Positions 1 to 9,537 are shown, counted from the stretch's first letter. The stretch is DNA of 64,000 bases from Salisediminibacterium beveridgei (GCF_001721685.1 NZ_CP012502.1:2356001-2420000), one strand, 5' to 3'. Program-made: numbers and translations. Notes: generated by a model not told the origin, from the letters alone.

Positions 1-374
1 GCGATTGGCGGACTGTTGGTAATGACCGTACCTTTATATGAAAGGGGCAGTTGATTGACGAAATTTAAATTGCTGGTTCCCCCGTCGATCAAGAGAACCA
101 TATTCTCCTTCACCACTTCCATCGCCTTATTGGCCAGGCGCACTTTAATGTCACTTTTGACGTTTTGCCGGGTATAGAAGTCGACGACCGGCGGGCCGAT
201 CCGCAGCGCCCCGCTGTGCACGCGCTTGACCAGTTCCTTGCGGTCAAGTTCCTTCAAATCCCTCCGGATCGTGTCTTCCGATACAGACAGCCGCTGGCTC
301 AAATCACTGGCGATCACTTTTTGTTCCTCGTTTAAAATCTTTAGTATTTTCTGTTGCCTCTCCTGTTTAAGCAT
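1..374 (-). CDS. DeoR-family transcriptional regulator (partial, C-terminus outside window)
   Basis: This gene runs leftwards off the window; about 124 residues are visible, starting from an ATG preceded by GAAGGGTGAGG. Residues 1-57 form a typical DeoR winged helix (SQRLSVSEDTIRRDLKEL), followed by the start of the sugar-phosphate sensor domain with the LIDGGTSN motif. DeoR proteins repress sugar and polyol catabolic operons and respond to sugar phosphates. It is divergent from the polyol PTS operon beginning at 715, and the roughly 340-bp gap holds a consensus promoter, so it is very probably that operon's regulator. The effector is unknown. Confidence 0.9.
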   Translation of the reverse strand, partial: MLKQERQQKILKILNEEQKVIASDLSQRLSVSEDTIRRDLKELDRKELVKRVHSGALRIGPPVVDFYTRQNVKSDIKVRLANKAMEVVKENMVLLIDGGTSNLNFVNQLPLSYKGTVITNSPPI

Positions 375-420
375 GATGCCTCACCCTTCATTTAAATTCG
401 TTTATTTCCTATAGTTTACC

Positions 421-500
421 ATAAACGCGTATACCCGCGCAAAAAATCTGACAACATGCAGAAAAAAGCAATTTTAGTGCAAAAAAACGCAATAAAGGTA
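421..500. promoter_or_regulatory. Candidate DeoR operator repeats upstream of the polyol operon promoter
   Basis: Three near-direct repeats of GCA(A/G)AAAAA lie at about 438, 459 and 478, just upstream of the -35 box at 501 and between it and the divergent DeoR gene. Repeated A-rich half-sites in such a place are typical of DeoR-family operators. This is a pattern-based suggestion only. Nothing else is seen in this part of the gap. Confidence 0.3.
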
Positions 501-529
501 TTTACATTTGCATGTAATCGTTTTATAAT
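501..529 (+). promoter_or_regulatory. Sigma-A promoter of the polyol operon, with possible cre overlap
   Basis: TTTACA at 501-506 and TATAAT at 524-529 are separated by exactly 17 bp. The spacer sequence ATGTAATCGTTTTATA resembles a catabolite-responsive element (consensus WTGNAARCGNWWWCAW) with about two mismatches, which would put the operon under CcpA control. The remaining leader to 714 (about 185 nt) has a ribosome-site-like AAAGGAG near 576 followed by a 12-codon TTG reading frame, but no clear riboswitch. Confidence 0.7.
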
Positions 530-714
530 TCAATTAACAGCAAGAAAGCGCACTAACATGCATAAAATAATGCAGAAAGGAGTCTGATATTGCCTGCATT
601 CCATGTTCACTTGGCAAGAAAGGGCTGAAACGCTGCTGTTATCTTCGTAATCAAGCCTGGATGTCAGTAAAATGCTTGTCGTTTCACGTTAAATAAGCGT
701 AAGGAGGCAGAAAC

Positions 715-1425
715 ATGCAAAAGGAGACTATTACAATCTCTCCATCGATTATGAGTTCAGATTTACTCAACTTGGAGAAGAGTATCAGAGACATTGAACA
801 AGAAGGGATCGATACGTTACACGTTGACATCATCGACGGGGCATTCAGCCCGAGCATGCCACTGGGGATCGATACGGTGAAGCAGCTCCGAAAAATAACG
901 GATATCAACTTCGATGTTCACCTCATGACAAACAATAACGAATTTTTCATCCAGGAGATGATTGATATCGGTGTTGAACAAATCTCATTCCACCTGGAAA
1001 CGAGCGTTCACGTCGACCGATACATCAACCTGATCCGTAAGAGTGGCGCAAAAGTCGGGGTCGCGTTAACACCGTCCACACCACTTTCGTCACTGGAATA
1101 TATCTTACCGCAGGTTGACACCGTGTTATTGATGCTGATCAATCCAGGGTTTGCGACAGATAAAAATGAAAATCAGGTCGCATACGCCGTTCAGAAAGTA
1201 AATGACCTGAAGAAGCTGATCGAGAAACATGGCCTGAATACACGGATAGAAGTTGATGGCCGGGTGTCTTTAGAGACGATCCCGGGATTAGTGGGTGCAG
1301 GTGCCGATATCCTCGTCGCCGGAAGCACAAGTCTGTTCATTAAGGGCAGAAGTCTCGCGGAAAACAAAGTCATTATGGAAGAGAAAATGAATGAAGGACT
1401 TTCACAAAGGGAGGAAGTAAAATAA
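715..1425 (+). CDS. Ribulose-phosphate 3-epimerase family protein (Rpe/AlsE-like)
   Basis: A 236-residue (beta/alpha)8 epimerase. The metal and catalytic residues of the family are visible: the opening ISPSIMSSD, LHVDIIDG with its Asp pair near residues 39-42, DVHLM near 70, and EVDGRVS near 178. Members interconvert ribulose-5-P and xylulose-5-P (Rpe) or allulose-6-P and fructose-6-P (AlsE). The final loop reads DGRVS where classical Rpe has DGGV, so an AlsE-like or special substrate is possible. The start ATG follows AAGGAGG. It is the first gene of the operon and overlaps the next by one base (TAATG), so the two are probably translationally coupled. Confidence 0.85.
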   Translation: MQKETITISPSIMSSDLLNLEKSIRDIEQEGIDTLHVDIIDGAFSPSMPLGIDTVKQLRKITDINFDVHLMTNNNEFFIQEMIDIGVEQISFHLETSVHVDRYINLIRKSGAKVGVALTPSTPLSSLEYILPQVDTVLLMLINPGFATDKNENQVAYAVQKVNDLKKLIEKHGLNTRIEVDGRVSLETIPGLVGAGADILVAGSTSLFIKGRSLAENKVIMEEKMNEGLSQREEVK

Positions 1426-1982
1426 TGAGTTACAACGACGTGCAAAACGAGATCAAAGCGGAGCTCTCCAATACGCTCGAGTCTATCGACAATGACAGCG
1501 TGGAGACACTGTTAAAAGAAATCAAGCAGGCAGACAAAGTATTCTTCGTCGGTGTCGGCAGAGTGCTATTGTCTTTGCAGGCAGTCGCCAAGCGCCTGGC
1601 ACACCTCGGTGTCAAGACATACGTCGTCGGTCAGATCACAGAACCGGCCATCACCGATAAGGATTTACTGATTGTCGGCTCCGGCAGTGGTGAATCGGCA
1701 TTTCCGCTGATCATTGCCAAAAAAGCCAAACAATTCGATGCCAGGGTCGCACATATCGGCGCAAACCCGGATTGTTCGATGAAAGATTATTCCGATCATT
1801 TTGTCCGCATTCCAGTGGCGACAAAGTTTAATTTACCGAATGAAACGCCGTCTGTACAGCCGATGACCAGCCTGTTCGAACAGAGCCTGCTTTTATTGGG
1901 TGATTCCCTCGCATTGATGCTGGTTCGTGAGCAGAATATTGATATGCACAGTTTGTGGGAGTATCACGCAAACCTCGAATAG
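1425..1982 (+). CDS. 6-phospho-3-hexuloisomerase-like SIS-domain protein
   Basis: A 185-residue single SIS domain with FFVGVGRVLLS and the phosphosugar-binding stretch IVGSGSGESA near residues 85-94. Length and pattern match HxlB/PHI, which interconverts 3-hexulose-6-phosphate and fructose-6-phosphate in the ribulose monophosphate pathway. No hexulose-6-phosphate synthase (HxlA) is present; the preceding gene is an epimerase, not HxlA. The role is therefore more likely in a sugar or polyol pathway than in formaldehyde fixation. The exact substrate cannot be read from sequence. Confidence 0.8.
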   Translation: MSYNDVQNEIKAELSNTLESIDNDSVETLLKEIKQADKVFFVGVGRVLLSLQAVAKRLAHLGVKTYVVGQITEPAITDKDLLIVGSGSGESAFPLIIAKKAKQFDARVAHIGANPDCSMKDYSDHFVRIPVATKFNLPNETPSVQPMTSLFEQSLLLLGDSLALMLVREQNIDMHSLWEYHANLE

Positions 1983-2049
1983 ACATGCCACATCACCATT
2001 ACAAAACCAGCACCCGGGTTTCTCGGGTGCGTGGAAAGGAGGAGAACTG

Positions 2050-3234
2050 ATGCAGGCACTTCATTTTGGCGCCGGGAACATCGGAAAAGGCTTTATCGGT
2101 TATTTACTCAACAAAACCGGCTATGAGATCTGTCTTGTCGATGTGAACCAGGCAGCCATTGACCGCTTCAACAAGCACAACCGGTATTTTGTAGAAATGC
2201 TCGACGATCATCACACCGTCGAAGAAGTTTCCCCTGTCAAAGCTTTGAACAGTCTGACCCAGGAACAAGATGTGATTGACCAGATCGAACAAGCAGATAT
2301 CATTACAACATCTGTCGGTGTCGATAATCTCTCCCGGATTGCCGGGGTTCTGGCCAAAGGGCTCTTAAAGCGGGTCGGATCAAACAAGAAGACGATTGAT
2401 GTCATTGCAAACGAAAACGCCATCAATGCTTCTTCTGCTTTACAAGGAGAAATCGAGAAGGTCGTTTCTCCGGAAGAGATGAATTCGATCCTGGCATACA
2501 CCGGGTTTCCAAACGCTTCGATTGACCGCCTCGCTCTCTCTAAAGAAGGCGAAGAGGAAGAAACGGCGTTAGTGGAGCCGATTTTCGAATGGGTCATTAA
2601 TCAGAAGGAAGCAAAAAATCATGAACTGCCACCGATTTACGGTGCCACCTATGTGGATGACTTGAAGCCATTTATCGAACGCAAACTCTATTCTGTGAAT
2701 ATGGGGCATGCAGCAACCGCCTATATTGCGAACCTGTTCAATGAACCAACCATCCAAAGCGCACTGGATCAACCGGAGATTGAACGAATGATTCAAGCCA
2801 CGATGAATGAAACAGCGCAATACTTTATTACCCAGTTCAATGTCAGCCAGGACGACATGGACGCTTATATTCAGAAAACTTTAAAGCGCTTTAAAAACAA
2901 AAACATCAGTGATGACATCTACCGCGTTGGCAGAGCCCCGATTCGAAAACTTGGGCATGATGAACGTCTCGTCAAGCCGGCGAGGGAGCTAAAGCGGCTC
3001 GGTCTGCCGGTCACTCATCTCACCTGCGTCATTGCAGCCGGGTATCTGTTTGCTCATCCGGAAGATGAAGAAGCGGTCAGATTACAGACCTACGTGCAGG
3101 ATCACGGGATTGAAAAAGCAGTCAATCATTTCTCTGAAATCGAAGATCAAGAGCTATTAACAGCCATCATTCATTATTATCAAGATCTCGAGCGTCAGAA
3201 ACAAAGGGCATCAAAACCGGAATTACCGGTGTAG
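2050..3234 (+). CDS. mtlD: Mannitol-1-phosphate 5-dehydrogenase (polyol-phosphate dehydrogenase)
   Basis: A 394-residue long-chain polyol dehydrogenase. The NAD-binding motif HFGAGNIGKGF sits at residues 4-14, as in MtlD. The family oxidises mannitol-1-P to fructose-6-P with NAD; related enzymes act on other polyol phosphates. An upstream in-frame ATG at 1927 would overlap the preceding gene. The start at 2050 is chosen because AAAGGAGGAG lies directly before it and it gives the standard N-terminus. It sits between the isomerase and PTS genes. The pentose-phosphate enzymes in the same operon leave the true substrate (mannitol, arabinitol or another polyol phosphate) open. Confidence 0.88.
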   Translation: MQALHFGAGNIGKGFIGYLLNKTGYEICLVDVNQAAIDRFNKHNRYFVEMLDDHHTVEEVSPVKALNSLTQEQDVIDQIEQADIITTSVGVDNLSRIAGVLAKGLLKRVGSNKKTIDVIANENAINASSALQGEIEKVVSPEEMNSILAYTGFPNASIDRLALSKEGEEEETALVEPIFEWVINQKEAKNHELPPIYGATYVDDLKPFIERKLYSVNMGHAATAYIANLFNEPTIQSALDQPEIERMIQATMNETAQYFITQFNVSQDDMDAYIQKTLKRFKNKNISDDIYRVGRAPIRKLGHDERLVKPARELKRLGLPVTHLTCVIAAGYLFAHPEDEEAVRLQTYVQDHGIEKAVNHFSEIEDQELLTAIIHYYQDLERQKQRASKPELPV

Positions 3235-3253
3235 AGAAAGGGGCTTAAAAGAC

Positions 3254-3691
3254 ATGCTTAGTACGTATTTAGAAAACACAATCCAGTTGAAAGAGACGGT
3301 TTCAAACTGGGAAGAATCCATCCGGATTGCTGCAAAGCCCTTATTGAATCACGGCAATATCAATGAAAGTTATATACAGGATATGATTGGCAACGTGCAT
3401 GAATTCGGCTCTTATATCGTTATTATACCAGGCGTCGCGATGCCGCACGCTCAGAACAAAGGAGGGGTAAATGCTAACGGTGTATCGCTTTTGAAACTTG
3501 AAGAGCCCGTTGTCTACCCGGAAGAAAAAGCTGTGACGGTGATTATCGTCCTCGCCGCCACCGACAGTGACGGACATCTCGATTTAATCGCAGACCTGTC
3601 CTCCGTATTGGGTGACGAAGAGATAAAGAACAGTCTCGAACAAGCAACCAGTAAAGACGACATTCTCAGTTTAATCAGACGCGCTGAGTAA
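3254..3691 (+). CDS. PTS EIIA component, type 2 (mannitol/fructose/ascorbate-like)
   Basis: A 145-residue PTS EIIA type-2 domain. The phosphorylated histidine is in GVAMPHAQ near residue 70. The stretch following it (GVSLLKLEEPV) resembles ascorbate-type and Ntr-type IIA proteins more than classical MtlF. It accepts phosphate from HPr and passes it to the EIIB domain encoded by the next transporter gene. It begins 19 bp after mtlD behind AAAGGGG and lies within the same transcription unit. Confidence 0.88.
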   Translation: MLSTYLENTIQLKETVSNWEESIRIAAKPLLNHGNINESYIQDMIGNVHEFGSYIVIIPGVAMPHAQNKGGVNANGVSLLKLEEPVVYPEEKAVTVIIVLAATDSDGHLDLIADLSSVLGDEEIKNSLEQATSKDDILSLIRRAE

Positions 3692-3794
3692 GTTGGTTCA
3701 TGTCAACCTTGTCAAGGGGACGCATAAAGCTGACGAATTCATTGGATGATCGAGTCAGACGTGAATCATTTCAAAAAGAAAGGTGGAAAATGAC

Positions 3795-5240
3795 ATGACA
3801 AATCAATTTGGTATGGAAGAAAGCAATGCACCAAAATCGTCGTTTCGCGCGAAGATTCAAGCCATGGGCGGCTTTTTGACCAACATGGTCATCCCGAACA
3901 TCGGTGCATTTATAGCATGGGGTATTTTAACTGCTTTATTTATCGAGACAGGCTGGATGCCAAATGAACACCTGGCGGAAATGGTTGGACCAACCATCAC
4001 CTACCTCCTCCCGCTCCTTCTCGCTTATACGGGTGGCCGTCTGGTCGGCGGACAACGCGGGGCCGTTATGGGGTCCATCGGTGCCATGGGGTTAATCGTC
4101 GGTGCTGACATTCCGATGTTCCTCGGTGCGATGATCGTCGGACCACTGGGCGGTTTGATCATCAAGAAATTCGACAAACTGATTGAAGATCGGATCCGCG
4201 CCGGATTCGAAATGCTTGTCAACAACTTCTCTCTCGGGATTATCGGTTTCTTCTTACTGATTCTCTCCTACACCATTATCGGACCGATCATTGAAGGCGC
4301 AAATAACGGTCTGACTGTAGCGATTGAAGCCTTGGTTGCAACCGGTTATCTGCCATTGCTGTCATTACTGAATGAGCCGGCGAAGGTACTGTTCCTGAAC
4401 AATGTTATTGACCAGGGGATCTATTACCCGCTCGGTTTCCAGCAGAGTGCGGATCTCGGAAAATCCATTTACTTTACGGTCGCATCGAACCCGGGACCTG
4501 GTTTGGGACTGCTCCTGGCCTTTACATTCTTTGGTACCCAGACAGCCCGTCGTACGGCACCAGGTGCGATCATCATCCACTTCTTCGGCGGGATCCATGA
4601 GCTGTACTTCCCGTATGTACTCATGCGACCACTGACACTGCTCGGTATGATTGCCGGTGCCATGTCCGGTATCGCCACATTCCAGCTCTTTGATGCAGGT
4701 CTTGTTGCCGGTCCAAGTCCAGGTTCCATCTTCGCTTATCTGGGACTGACGCCGCCAGGGAACTTCGTAGGCATCATCTCCGGTGTTGTCATCGCTGCCG
4801 CTGTTTCCTTCGTGGTCACATCTCTGATTTTGAAGTTCACAAGAGGACCGGAAGATGCGGAGAAAGATAATCTTGAAGCATCCATGGAGAAATCCAAAGC
4901 GATGAAGGCTGAAGGAAAACAGGCATTTACTTCTTCTGAACAAAGAGATGTAAATGCTGTCAGCAAAATTTCGTTTGCCTGCGACGCCGGTGCCGGAAGC
5001 AGTGCATTAGGGGCCACGACGTTCAGGAAAAACCTTAAAAAAGCCAATATCGAAGGCATTGAAGTCAAGCACTACCGCATTGAAGAAGTGCCGACTGATT
5101 CAGACATCATCGTCGTCCACAAAAACTTGCTCGACCGTGCGAGACTCACTTTCGAAGACAATGAAATCATTACGATCGAGAACTATATCGGTGATCCTAA
5201 ACTGGATGATCTCATTGAAGAATTGAAGGAGAAGAAATAA
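3795..5240 (+). CDS. mtlA: PTS mannitol-type transporter EIICB
   Basis: A 481-residue membrane transporter. The EIIC domain (about residues 20-350) has multiple hydrophobic helices and the mannitol-permease motif GGIHELYFPYV at about 265-275. A short linker leads to an EIIB domain with the phosphocysteine in CDAGAGSS (Cys about 396). EIIA is a separate upstream gene, as in the Gram-positive mannitol system. An in-frame GTG at 3783 exists, but ATG 3795 is spaced correctly after AAAGAAAGGTGG. It imports and phosphorylates a hexitol-like substrate; mannitol is the default expectation, and the neighbours leave room for another polyol. Confidence 0.88.
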   Translation: MTNQFGMEESNAPKSSFRAKIQAMGGFLTNMVIPNIGAFIAWGILTALFIETGWMPNEHLAEMVGPTITYLLPLLLAYTGGRLVGGQRGAVMGSIGAMGLIVGADIPMFLGAMIVGPLGGLIIKKFDKLIEDRIRAGFEMLVNNFSLGIIGFFLLILSYTIIGPIIEGANNGLTVAIEALVATGYLPLLSLLNEPAKVLFLNNVIDQGIYYPLGFQQSADLGKSIYFTVASNPGPGLGLLLAFTFFGTQTARRTAPGAIIIHFFGGIHELYFPYVLMRPLTLLGMIAGAMSGIATFQLFDAGLVAGPSPGSIFAYLGLTPPGNFVGIISGVVIAAAVSFVVTSLILKFTRGPEDAEKDNLEASMEKSKAMKAEGKQAFTSSEQRDVNAVSKISFACDAGAGSSALGATTFRKNLKKANIEGIEVKHYRIEEVPTDSDIIVVHKNLLDRARLTFEDNEIITIENYIGDPKLDDLIEELKEKK

Positions 5241-5268
5241 GCAGCAGAATCGATACACGAGAACATGC

Positions 5269-5312
5269 CGGTAAAAGGGGGATCTGACACACTCCCCCTT
5301 TTACCGTTTGTT
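5269..5312 (+). terminator. Rho-independent terminator after EIICB
   Basis: A perfect stem, GGTAAAAGGGGG against CCCCCTTTTACC, is followed by GTTTG. It separates the PTS genes from transketolase, so tkt and tal are reached by read-through or by their own promoter in the short 5313-5350 gap. Confidence 0.85.
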
Positions 5313-5356
5313 GTATCAACCGTACCTCAGAAAACTAACGATATGGAGTGGTAAAG

Positions 5357-7378
5357 ATGCAAACTGCAGAACATCAAACGATTGAAAGGTTATCCATCAA
5401 CACGATCCGTACCCTGTCCATTGATGCCGTTGAAAAAGCGAATTCCGGTCACCCGGGGCTTCCGATGGGCGCAGCGCCGATGGCGTATCAGCTCTGGACA
5501 AAGCATATGAATCATCACCCGAAAAATCCTGACTGGTTCAACAGAGACCGGTTCGTCTTATCTGCCGGTCACGGGTCGATGTTACTTTACAGCCTGCTGC
5601 ATGTTTCCGGCTACGACTTAACCAAAGACGACCTGAAACAGTTCCGTCAATGGGGCAGTAAAACCCCCGGGCATCCTGAATACGGGCACACTGAAGGCGT
5701 GGAAGCGACTACCGGACCCCTCGGCCAGGGGATCGGCATGGCTGTCGGGATGGCCATGGCCGAACGCCATCTGGCGGCAACATTCAACAAACCGGATTTC
5801 GATCTCGTTGATCATTACACCTACGCCCTATGCGGGGATGGCGATCTGATGGAAGGTGTCGCTTCAGAAGCCGCTTCACTGGCAGCACACTTGAAACTCG
5901 GACGGCTGATTGTCCTCTACGATTCCAACGACATCTCTCTTGACGGCGATTTGAACCGCTCGTTCTCGGAGAACGTCGCTGATCGTTTTTCATCCTACGG
6001 CTGGCAGGTCCTCCGTGTGGAGGACGGGAATGACCTGAATGAGATCGATCAGGCCATCACAGCAGCCAAACAAAATCTTGAACAGCCGACGATGATCGAA
6101 GTGAAAACGACCATCGGTTTCGGTTCACCAAACCGCGCAGGCTCATCGGCCGCCCACGGAGCTCCGCTTGGTAAAGAGGAAATCAAACTGACAAAAGAAG
6201 CCTACGGCTGGCCCTATGAAGAAGATTTTTTCGTTCCGGACGAAGTCTATGCACACTTCCAATCCGACGTGATCGAAGCCGGAAAACAAAAAGAAGCGCA
6301 GTGGCAACAACTGCTGTCGTCCTACGAAGAGAAATACCCGGAAGCGGCCAAGCAGTTTCGTAACGCCATCACCGACACCCTCCCTGAACAATGGACGGAA
6401 CAACTGCCGTCCTACGAAATGGGCACCGACCCTGCGTCACGTGCTTCTTCAGGGGAAGCCATCAACGCCATCGCCAAAGCCGTGCCGCACTTTTTCGGAG
6501 GTTCCGCAGATCTCGCCGGATCCAACAAGACGACGATTAAGGACGTCGGGGACTTCACCCCCACTGACTATGCCGGACGTAATATCTGGTTTGGTGTCCG
6601 GGAGTTTGCCATGGGGGCCGCACTGAACGGCATGACACTGCACGGCGGAATCAAGGCATTTGGAGGTACATTCTTCGTATTCTCGGATTACCTTCGTCCA
6701 GCCATTCGTCTCGCTGCCTTGATGAACTTGCCTGTGACCTATGTGTTTACCCACGACAGTGTCGCCGTCGGGGAAGACGGCCCGACCCATCAACCTGTGG
6801 AACAGCTGGCTTCCCTCCGGGCCATGCCGAATCTCAACGTCATTCGTCCGGCCGATGGCAATGAAACGTCCGCCGCCTGGGAAGTGGCGATGACAGCCAC
6901 TGAAACGCCGACGGCTCTCGTGTTGTCGAGGCAGAATCTCCCGACGATTGAAGGGACGAAAGAAAACGCCCGTGACGGCGTCAAAAAAGGAGCATATGTC
7001 GTCTCCGCACCGGACGCAGAAGAACCGGCAGCCCTTTTGTTGGCAACTGGTTCAGAAGTGAAGCTCGCCATCGATGCAAAAGAGGAACTGGCGAAAGAAA
7101 ACATCCCGGTCTCTGTTGTCAGCATGCCATCCTGGGATCTCTTCGAAGCCCAGTCAAAAGCGTATAAGGACTCCGTCCTCACGCCTAAGGTCAAAACCCG
7201 CCTGGCCATTGAGATGGCCGCATCCCTCGGTTGGGACCACTATACAGGTGAACACGGCGCCGTGCACTGTATCGACGGATTCGGTGCCTCCGGTGCCATG
7301 GACAAAGTGCTGAATGAATACGGCTTTACAACAGATCAGATCGTTACCAAAGTCAAAGGGTTACTTCAATCTGAATAA
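5357..7378 (+). CDS. tkt: Transketolase
   Basis: A 673-residue transketolase, normal full length. It shows the N-terminal [12 protein letters not shown] substrate/ThDP region, the ThDP-Mg motif GDGDLMEG near residue 155, and the pyrimidine-domain acid in FGVREFAMG. It transfers two-carbon units between xylulose-5-P and aldoses in the cytoplasmic pentose phosphate pathway. ATG 5357 is preferred over the in-frame GTG at 5348 because GGAGTGG lies at the right distance. Its place downstream of a polyol PTS operon suggests a catabolic copy that handles the pentose phosphates made from the imported polyol. Confidence 0.95.
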   Translation: MQTAEHQTIERLSINTIRTLSIDAVEKANSGHPGLPMGAAPMAYQLWTKHMNHHPKNPDWFNRDRFVLSAGHGSMLLYSLLHVSGYDLTKDDLKQFRQWGSKTPGHPEYGHTEGVEATTGPLGQGIGMAVGMAMAERHLAATFNKPDFDLVDHYTYALCGDGDLMEGVASEAASLAAHLKLGRLIVLYDSNDISLDGDLNRSFSENVADRFSSYGWQVLRVEDGNDLNEIDQAITAAKQNLEQPTMIEVKTTIGFGSPNRAGSSAAHGAPLGKEEIKLTKEAYGWPYEEDFFVPDEVYAHFQSDVIEAGKQKEAQWQQLLSSYEEKYPEAAKQFRNAITDTLPEQWTEQLPSYEMGTDPASRASSGEAINAIAKAVPHFFGGSADLAGSNKTTIKDVGDFTPTDYAGRNIWFGVREFAMGAALNGMTLHGGIKAFGGTFFVFSDYLRPAIRLAALMNLPVTYVFTHDSVAVGEDGPTHQPVEQLASLRAMPNLNVIRPADGNETSAAWEVAMTATETPTALVLSRQNLPTIEGTKENARDGVKKGAYVVSAPDAEEPAALLLATGSEVKLAIDAKEELAKENIPVSVVSMPSWDLFEAQSKAYKDSVLTPKVKTRLAIEMAASLGWDHYTGEHGAVHCIDGFGASGAMDKVLNEYGFTTDQIVTKVKGLLQSE

Positions 7379-7383
7379 CTGTC

Positions 7384-7420
7384 CTGGAGCGTATTTAACG
7401 CTCTCAGGCAGTTCTTCAAA
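7384..7420 (+). terminator. Imperfect hairpin between tkt and tal
   Basis: CTGTCCTGGAGCG and CGCTCTCAGGCAG form an interrupted stem around ATTTAA. The T-tract is weak (TTCTTC), so it may be a leaky terminator or an RNA-processing hairpin. Confidence 0.4.
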
Positions 7421-7497
7421 AGCAATAGCCGAAAAACAACTGAATCTTAACGTTACGTTTTAGAAAGGCTCTACTACATTATCAGGAGGTTTTTATC

Positions 7498-8163
7498 ATG
7501 AAATTTTTTGTTGATACAGCGAATCTGGAGGACATTAAGCGTGCGAATAAAATCGGTATCCTGGCTGGGGTCACGACCAACCCATCCCTGGTCGCCAAAG
7601 AAGGGGTAAAATTCGAAGATCGGGTCGAAGCGATCTGTCAGGCTGCGCCCAAGTTGGAATCGGTCTCTGCCGAAGTGACACCTGATGCGTTAACCGCTGA
7701 AGACATGATCGCCCAGGCGGAAGAGCTGATCAAGATTAACGATGGCGATGAAAAAATCACGATTAAAGTACCCATGAACCTGGCGGGCCTTGAAGCATGC
7801 CGCTACCTTACCGAAAAAGGGGTCAAAGTCAACGTCACCCTGATTTTCACTGTCAATCAGGCACTTCTCGCAGCCCGCGCAGGTGCGACGTACGTCTCCC
7901 CGTTCCTCGGGCGTCTCGATGACATCTCAGAAGACGGCGTACAGCTTCTCGAGAAGATTGCCGAACTGTTCCGGCTTCATCAGCTCGATTCACAAATCAT
8001 CGCCGCCTCCGTCCGCCATCCGGATCATATCACCCGGGTTGCCATGGCAGGGGCAGACATTGCCACGGTGCCATTTAAGCTGATTGATCAACTGACGAAA
8101 CACCCGCTTACCGATCAGGGCATTGATAAGTTCGCAGCCGACTGGCAAAACGCCATTAAATAG
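7498..8163 (+). CDS. tal: Transaldolase, small (TalC/fructose-6-P aldolase-like) type
   Basis: A 221-residue class I aldolase of the short transaldolase family. It has the canonical opening [22 protein letters not shown] near residue 25, and the Schiff-base lysine in TIKVPM near residue 88. It exchanges dihydroxyacetone units between fructose-6-P and erythrose-4-P, completing the non-oxidative pentose phosphate branch together with the adjacent transketolase. The ATG follows TCAGGAGG. Transcription ends at a strong terminator at 8187-8237. Confidence 0.93.
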   Translation: MKFFVDTANLEDIKRANKIGILAGVTTNPSLVAKEGVKFEDRVEAICQAAPKLESVSAEVTPDALTAEDMIAQAEELIKINDGDEKITIKVPMNLAGLEACRYLTEKGVKVNVTLIFTVNQALLAARAGATYVSPFLGRLDDISEDGVQLLEKIAELFRLHQLDSQIIAASVRHPDHITRVAMAGADIATVPFKLIDQLTKHPLTDQGIDKFAADWQNAIK

Positions 8164-8186
8164 AGTCAGACGGTTTCTGACAAACA

Positions 8187-8237
8187 CAAAACCCTCCCTG
8201 CACCGATTTTTTTCGGATGCAGGGAGGGTTTGTTTTC
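8187..8237 (+). terminator. Terminator after tal; also the left copy of the dmsC-type terminator
   Basis: AAACCCTCCCTGCA and TGCAGGGAGGGTTT form a 14-bp stem with a T-tract. Sequence and order closely match the dmsC terminator at 17776-17826, so this hairpin belongs to a duplicated segment (see the dmsC fragment next to it). Confidence 0.85.
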
Positions 8238-8244
8238 ATTCTTT

Positions 8245-8384
8245 ACCCGATATTCATCGGGATTCCGGACAGGTAGAACAGATACCGTCCGGCGAATTCA
8301 CCGACCAGGATGAATCCGACGGCGAGTCCTGTCAGGTACACCGGGACCATCACGAGCTGCACGACAATCGCGGCTTTTTTCATA
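8245..8384 (-). pseudogene. Truncated, internally deleted dmsC 3'-end remnant
   Basis: The segment matches two separated parts of intact dmsC (about 17833-17914 and 18086-18165) at roughly 90% identity by eye. About 170 bp between them are missing, and a short alanine-rich run is lost. The C-terminal codons still read SGIPMNIG-stop, as in DmsC. There is no start and no upstream dms gene, so it is not functional. It lies on the same strand and next to the same kind of terminator as the intact copy, making the 9-kb region between them a direct-repeat-flanked block. Confidence 0.85.
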
Positions 8385-8407
8385 ATTTGTGGAATATCAG
8401 TTTGATC

Positions 8408-8514
8408 TTATTGGTAACCTGCACTGATTTCTGCCAATTCAACAATCGTTGGAACCGTAATCAATGGTAACCCTAAATGAATGACGTTGAGTATCTTCTG
8501 TTTTATATCCAACT
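8408..8514 (-). pseudogene. Short remnant of an unidentified, probably membrane, protein
   Basis: The minus strand carries about 35 sense codons ending in TAA, with a hydrophobic stretch (LGLPLITVPTIVELAE) that looks like the tail of a transporter. It has no start codon or ribosome site. It sits between the dmsC remnant and the last gene of the fumarate operon, where decayed junction material is expected. The rest of 8385-8655 shows nothing recognisable. Confidence 0.3.
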
Positions 8515-8655
8515 GGATTCAAAGAATTTTCAATGCATATCCACGCTTACGTTTCACTTATTACACCAACACACCATCTTAAATAGTTATTCTCCTGGCT
8601 CCCATATTTCTTCGGTCTCTGAGAAGTTGAATTGAAAGCGATTATAGTTCGCTCA

Positions 8656-9537
8656 TCACACTATTCCGATTGCCACTTTCAGGTTTGGCATTACATCAAT
8701 GATGTGTCTTTTGATTCCTAATTCTTCTGGCTCAAACCCTAATGCCAATCCGATTAACTGCGGGAGATGCAGAATTGGCATTGTGATTTCTTCTTTCACC
8801 ATTTTCTGTGCATCAGGTTGGTACATATCCAATTGCATTTGACATAATGGGCATGGTGTTACAATACAATCTGCATTTGATGCTTTAGAGAGATTGCAGT
8901 TTTTAGCTGTTAGTGACAGTGCTTCTTTCTCTGCAGGGAAGACCGAATGAAACCCGCAGCAGGCAAGGCGCTGATCATAGTCAACCGCCTCAGCACCAAG
9001 GGCTTCCACAACCATTTCAAGTGAACGAGGATTCAGCGGATCTTCAAAACCCATAACATCTGCAGGTCTAATGATATGACATCCATAGAAATTTGCGACT
9101 TTCAGGCCGCTCAATGGTCTTCGAATCAGTTTTTTCAGTTCGTCTAATCCATAATCCTTTATGATCATCCAGAGAAAATGCGTAACTTCAGATGTTCCTT
9201 GATAGGCTTTACTGCTGTACTCAAGATGTTGATTGATGACTTTCTTTTTTTGATCATCTCTATCAAGCTTCGTTTTGGAGTTTTTCAGCATTAAGGTACA
9301 TGTATTGCATACTGTCAATAAGGGAAGGCTCATCTCCTCTGCTAAAGCAATGTTACGCGCATTAATAGAGTCGCTTAGAGATTCATCAATATCCTGAATG
9401 TGACTGGCGCCGCAGCATGTCCATCCATCCAGCTCGATTAATTCCACGCCTATTGCTTCCGCGACTTTCTTCGTTGAGATCATGAGTTCTTCCGCTGCGG
9501 ATTCCAGCGTACATCCTGGAAAGAAGGCATATTTCAT
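8656..9537 (-). CDS. HdrB/SdhE-like CCG-domain subunit of succinate dehydrogenase/fumarate reductase
   Basis: A 293-residue protein with two cysteine-rich CCG domains (GWTCCGASH with Cys41-Cys42, and RLACCGFHS near residue 195), as in heterodisulfide reductase HdrB and the third subunit of archaeal or epsilonproteobacterial non-classical SQR/MFR enzymes. It has no transmembrane helix. The start at 9537 is chosen because AAAGGA precedes it and it begins one base after the sdhB stop; an in-frame ATG further upstream would overlap sdhB. In this enzyme class the subunit replaces SdhC/SdhD and is thought to pass electrons between the FeS subunit and quinone, or another carrier, at the membrane. 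Confidence 0.85.
   Translation of the reverse strand: MKYAFFPGCTLESAAEELMISTKKVAEAIGVELIELDGWTCCGASHIQDIDESLSDSINARNIALAEEMSLPLLTVCNTCTLMLKNSKTKLDRDDQKKKVINQHLEYSSKAYQGTSEVTHFLWMIIKDYGLDELKKLIRRPLSGLKVANFYGCHIIRPADVMGFEDPLNPRSLEMVVEALGAEAVDYDQRLACCGFHSVFPAEKEALSLTAKNCNLSKASNADCIVTPCPLCQMQLDMYQPDAQKMVKEEITMPILHLPQLIGLALGFEPEELGIKRHIIDVMPNLKVAIGIV

Noticed and set aside
1425..1982. Complete ribulose monophosphate formaldehyde pathway
   Set aside because: Only the isomerase-like gene is present; the adjacent barrel protein has Rpe metal residues, not those of hexulose-6-P synthase.
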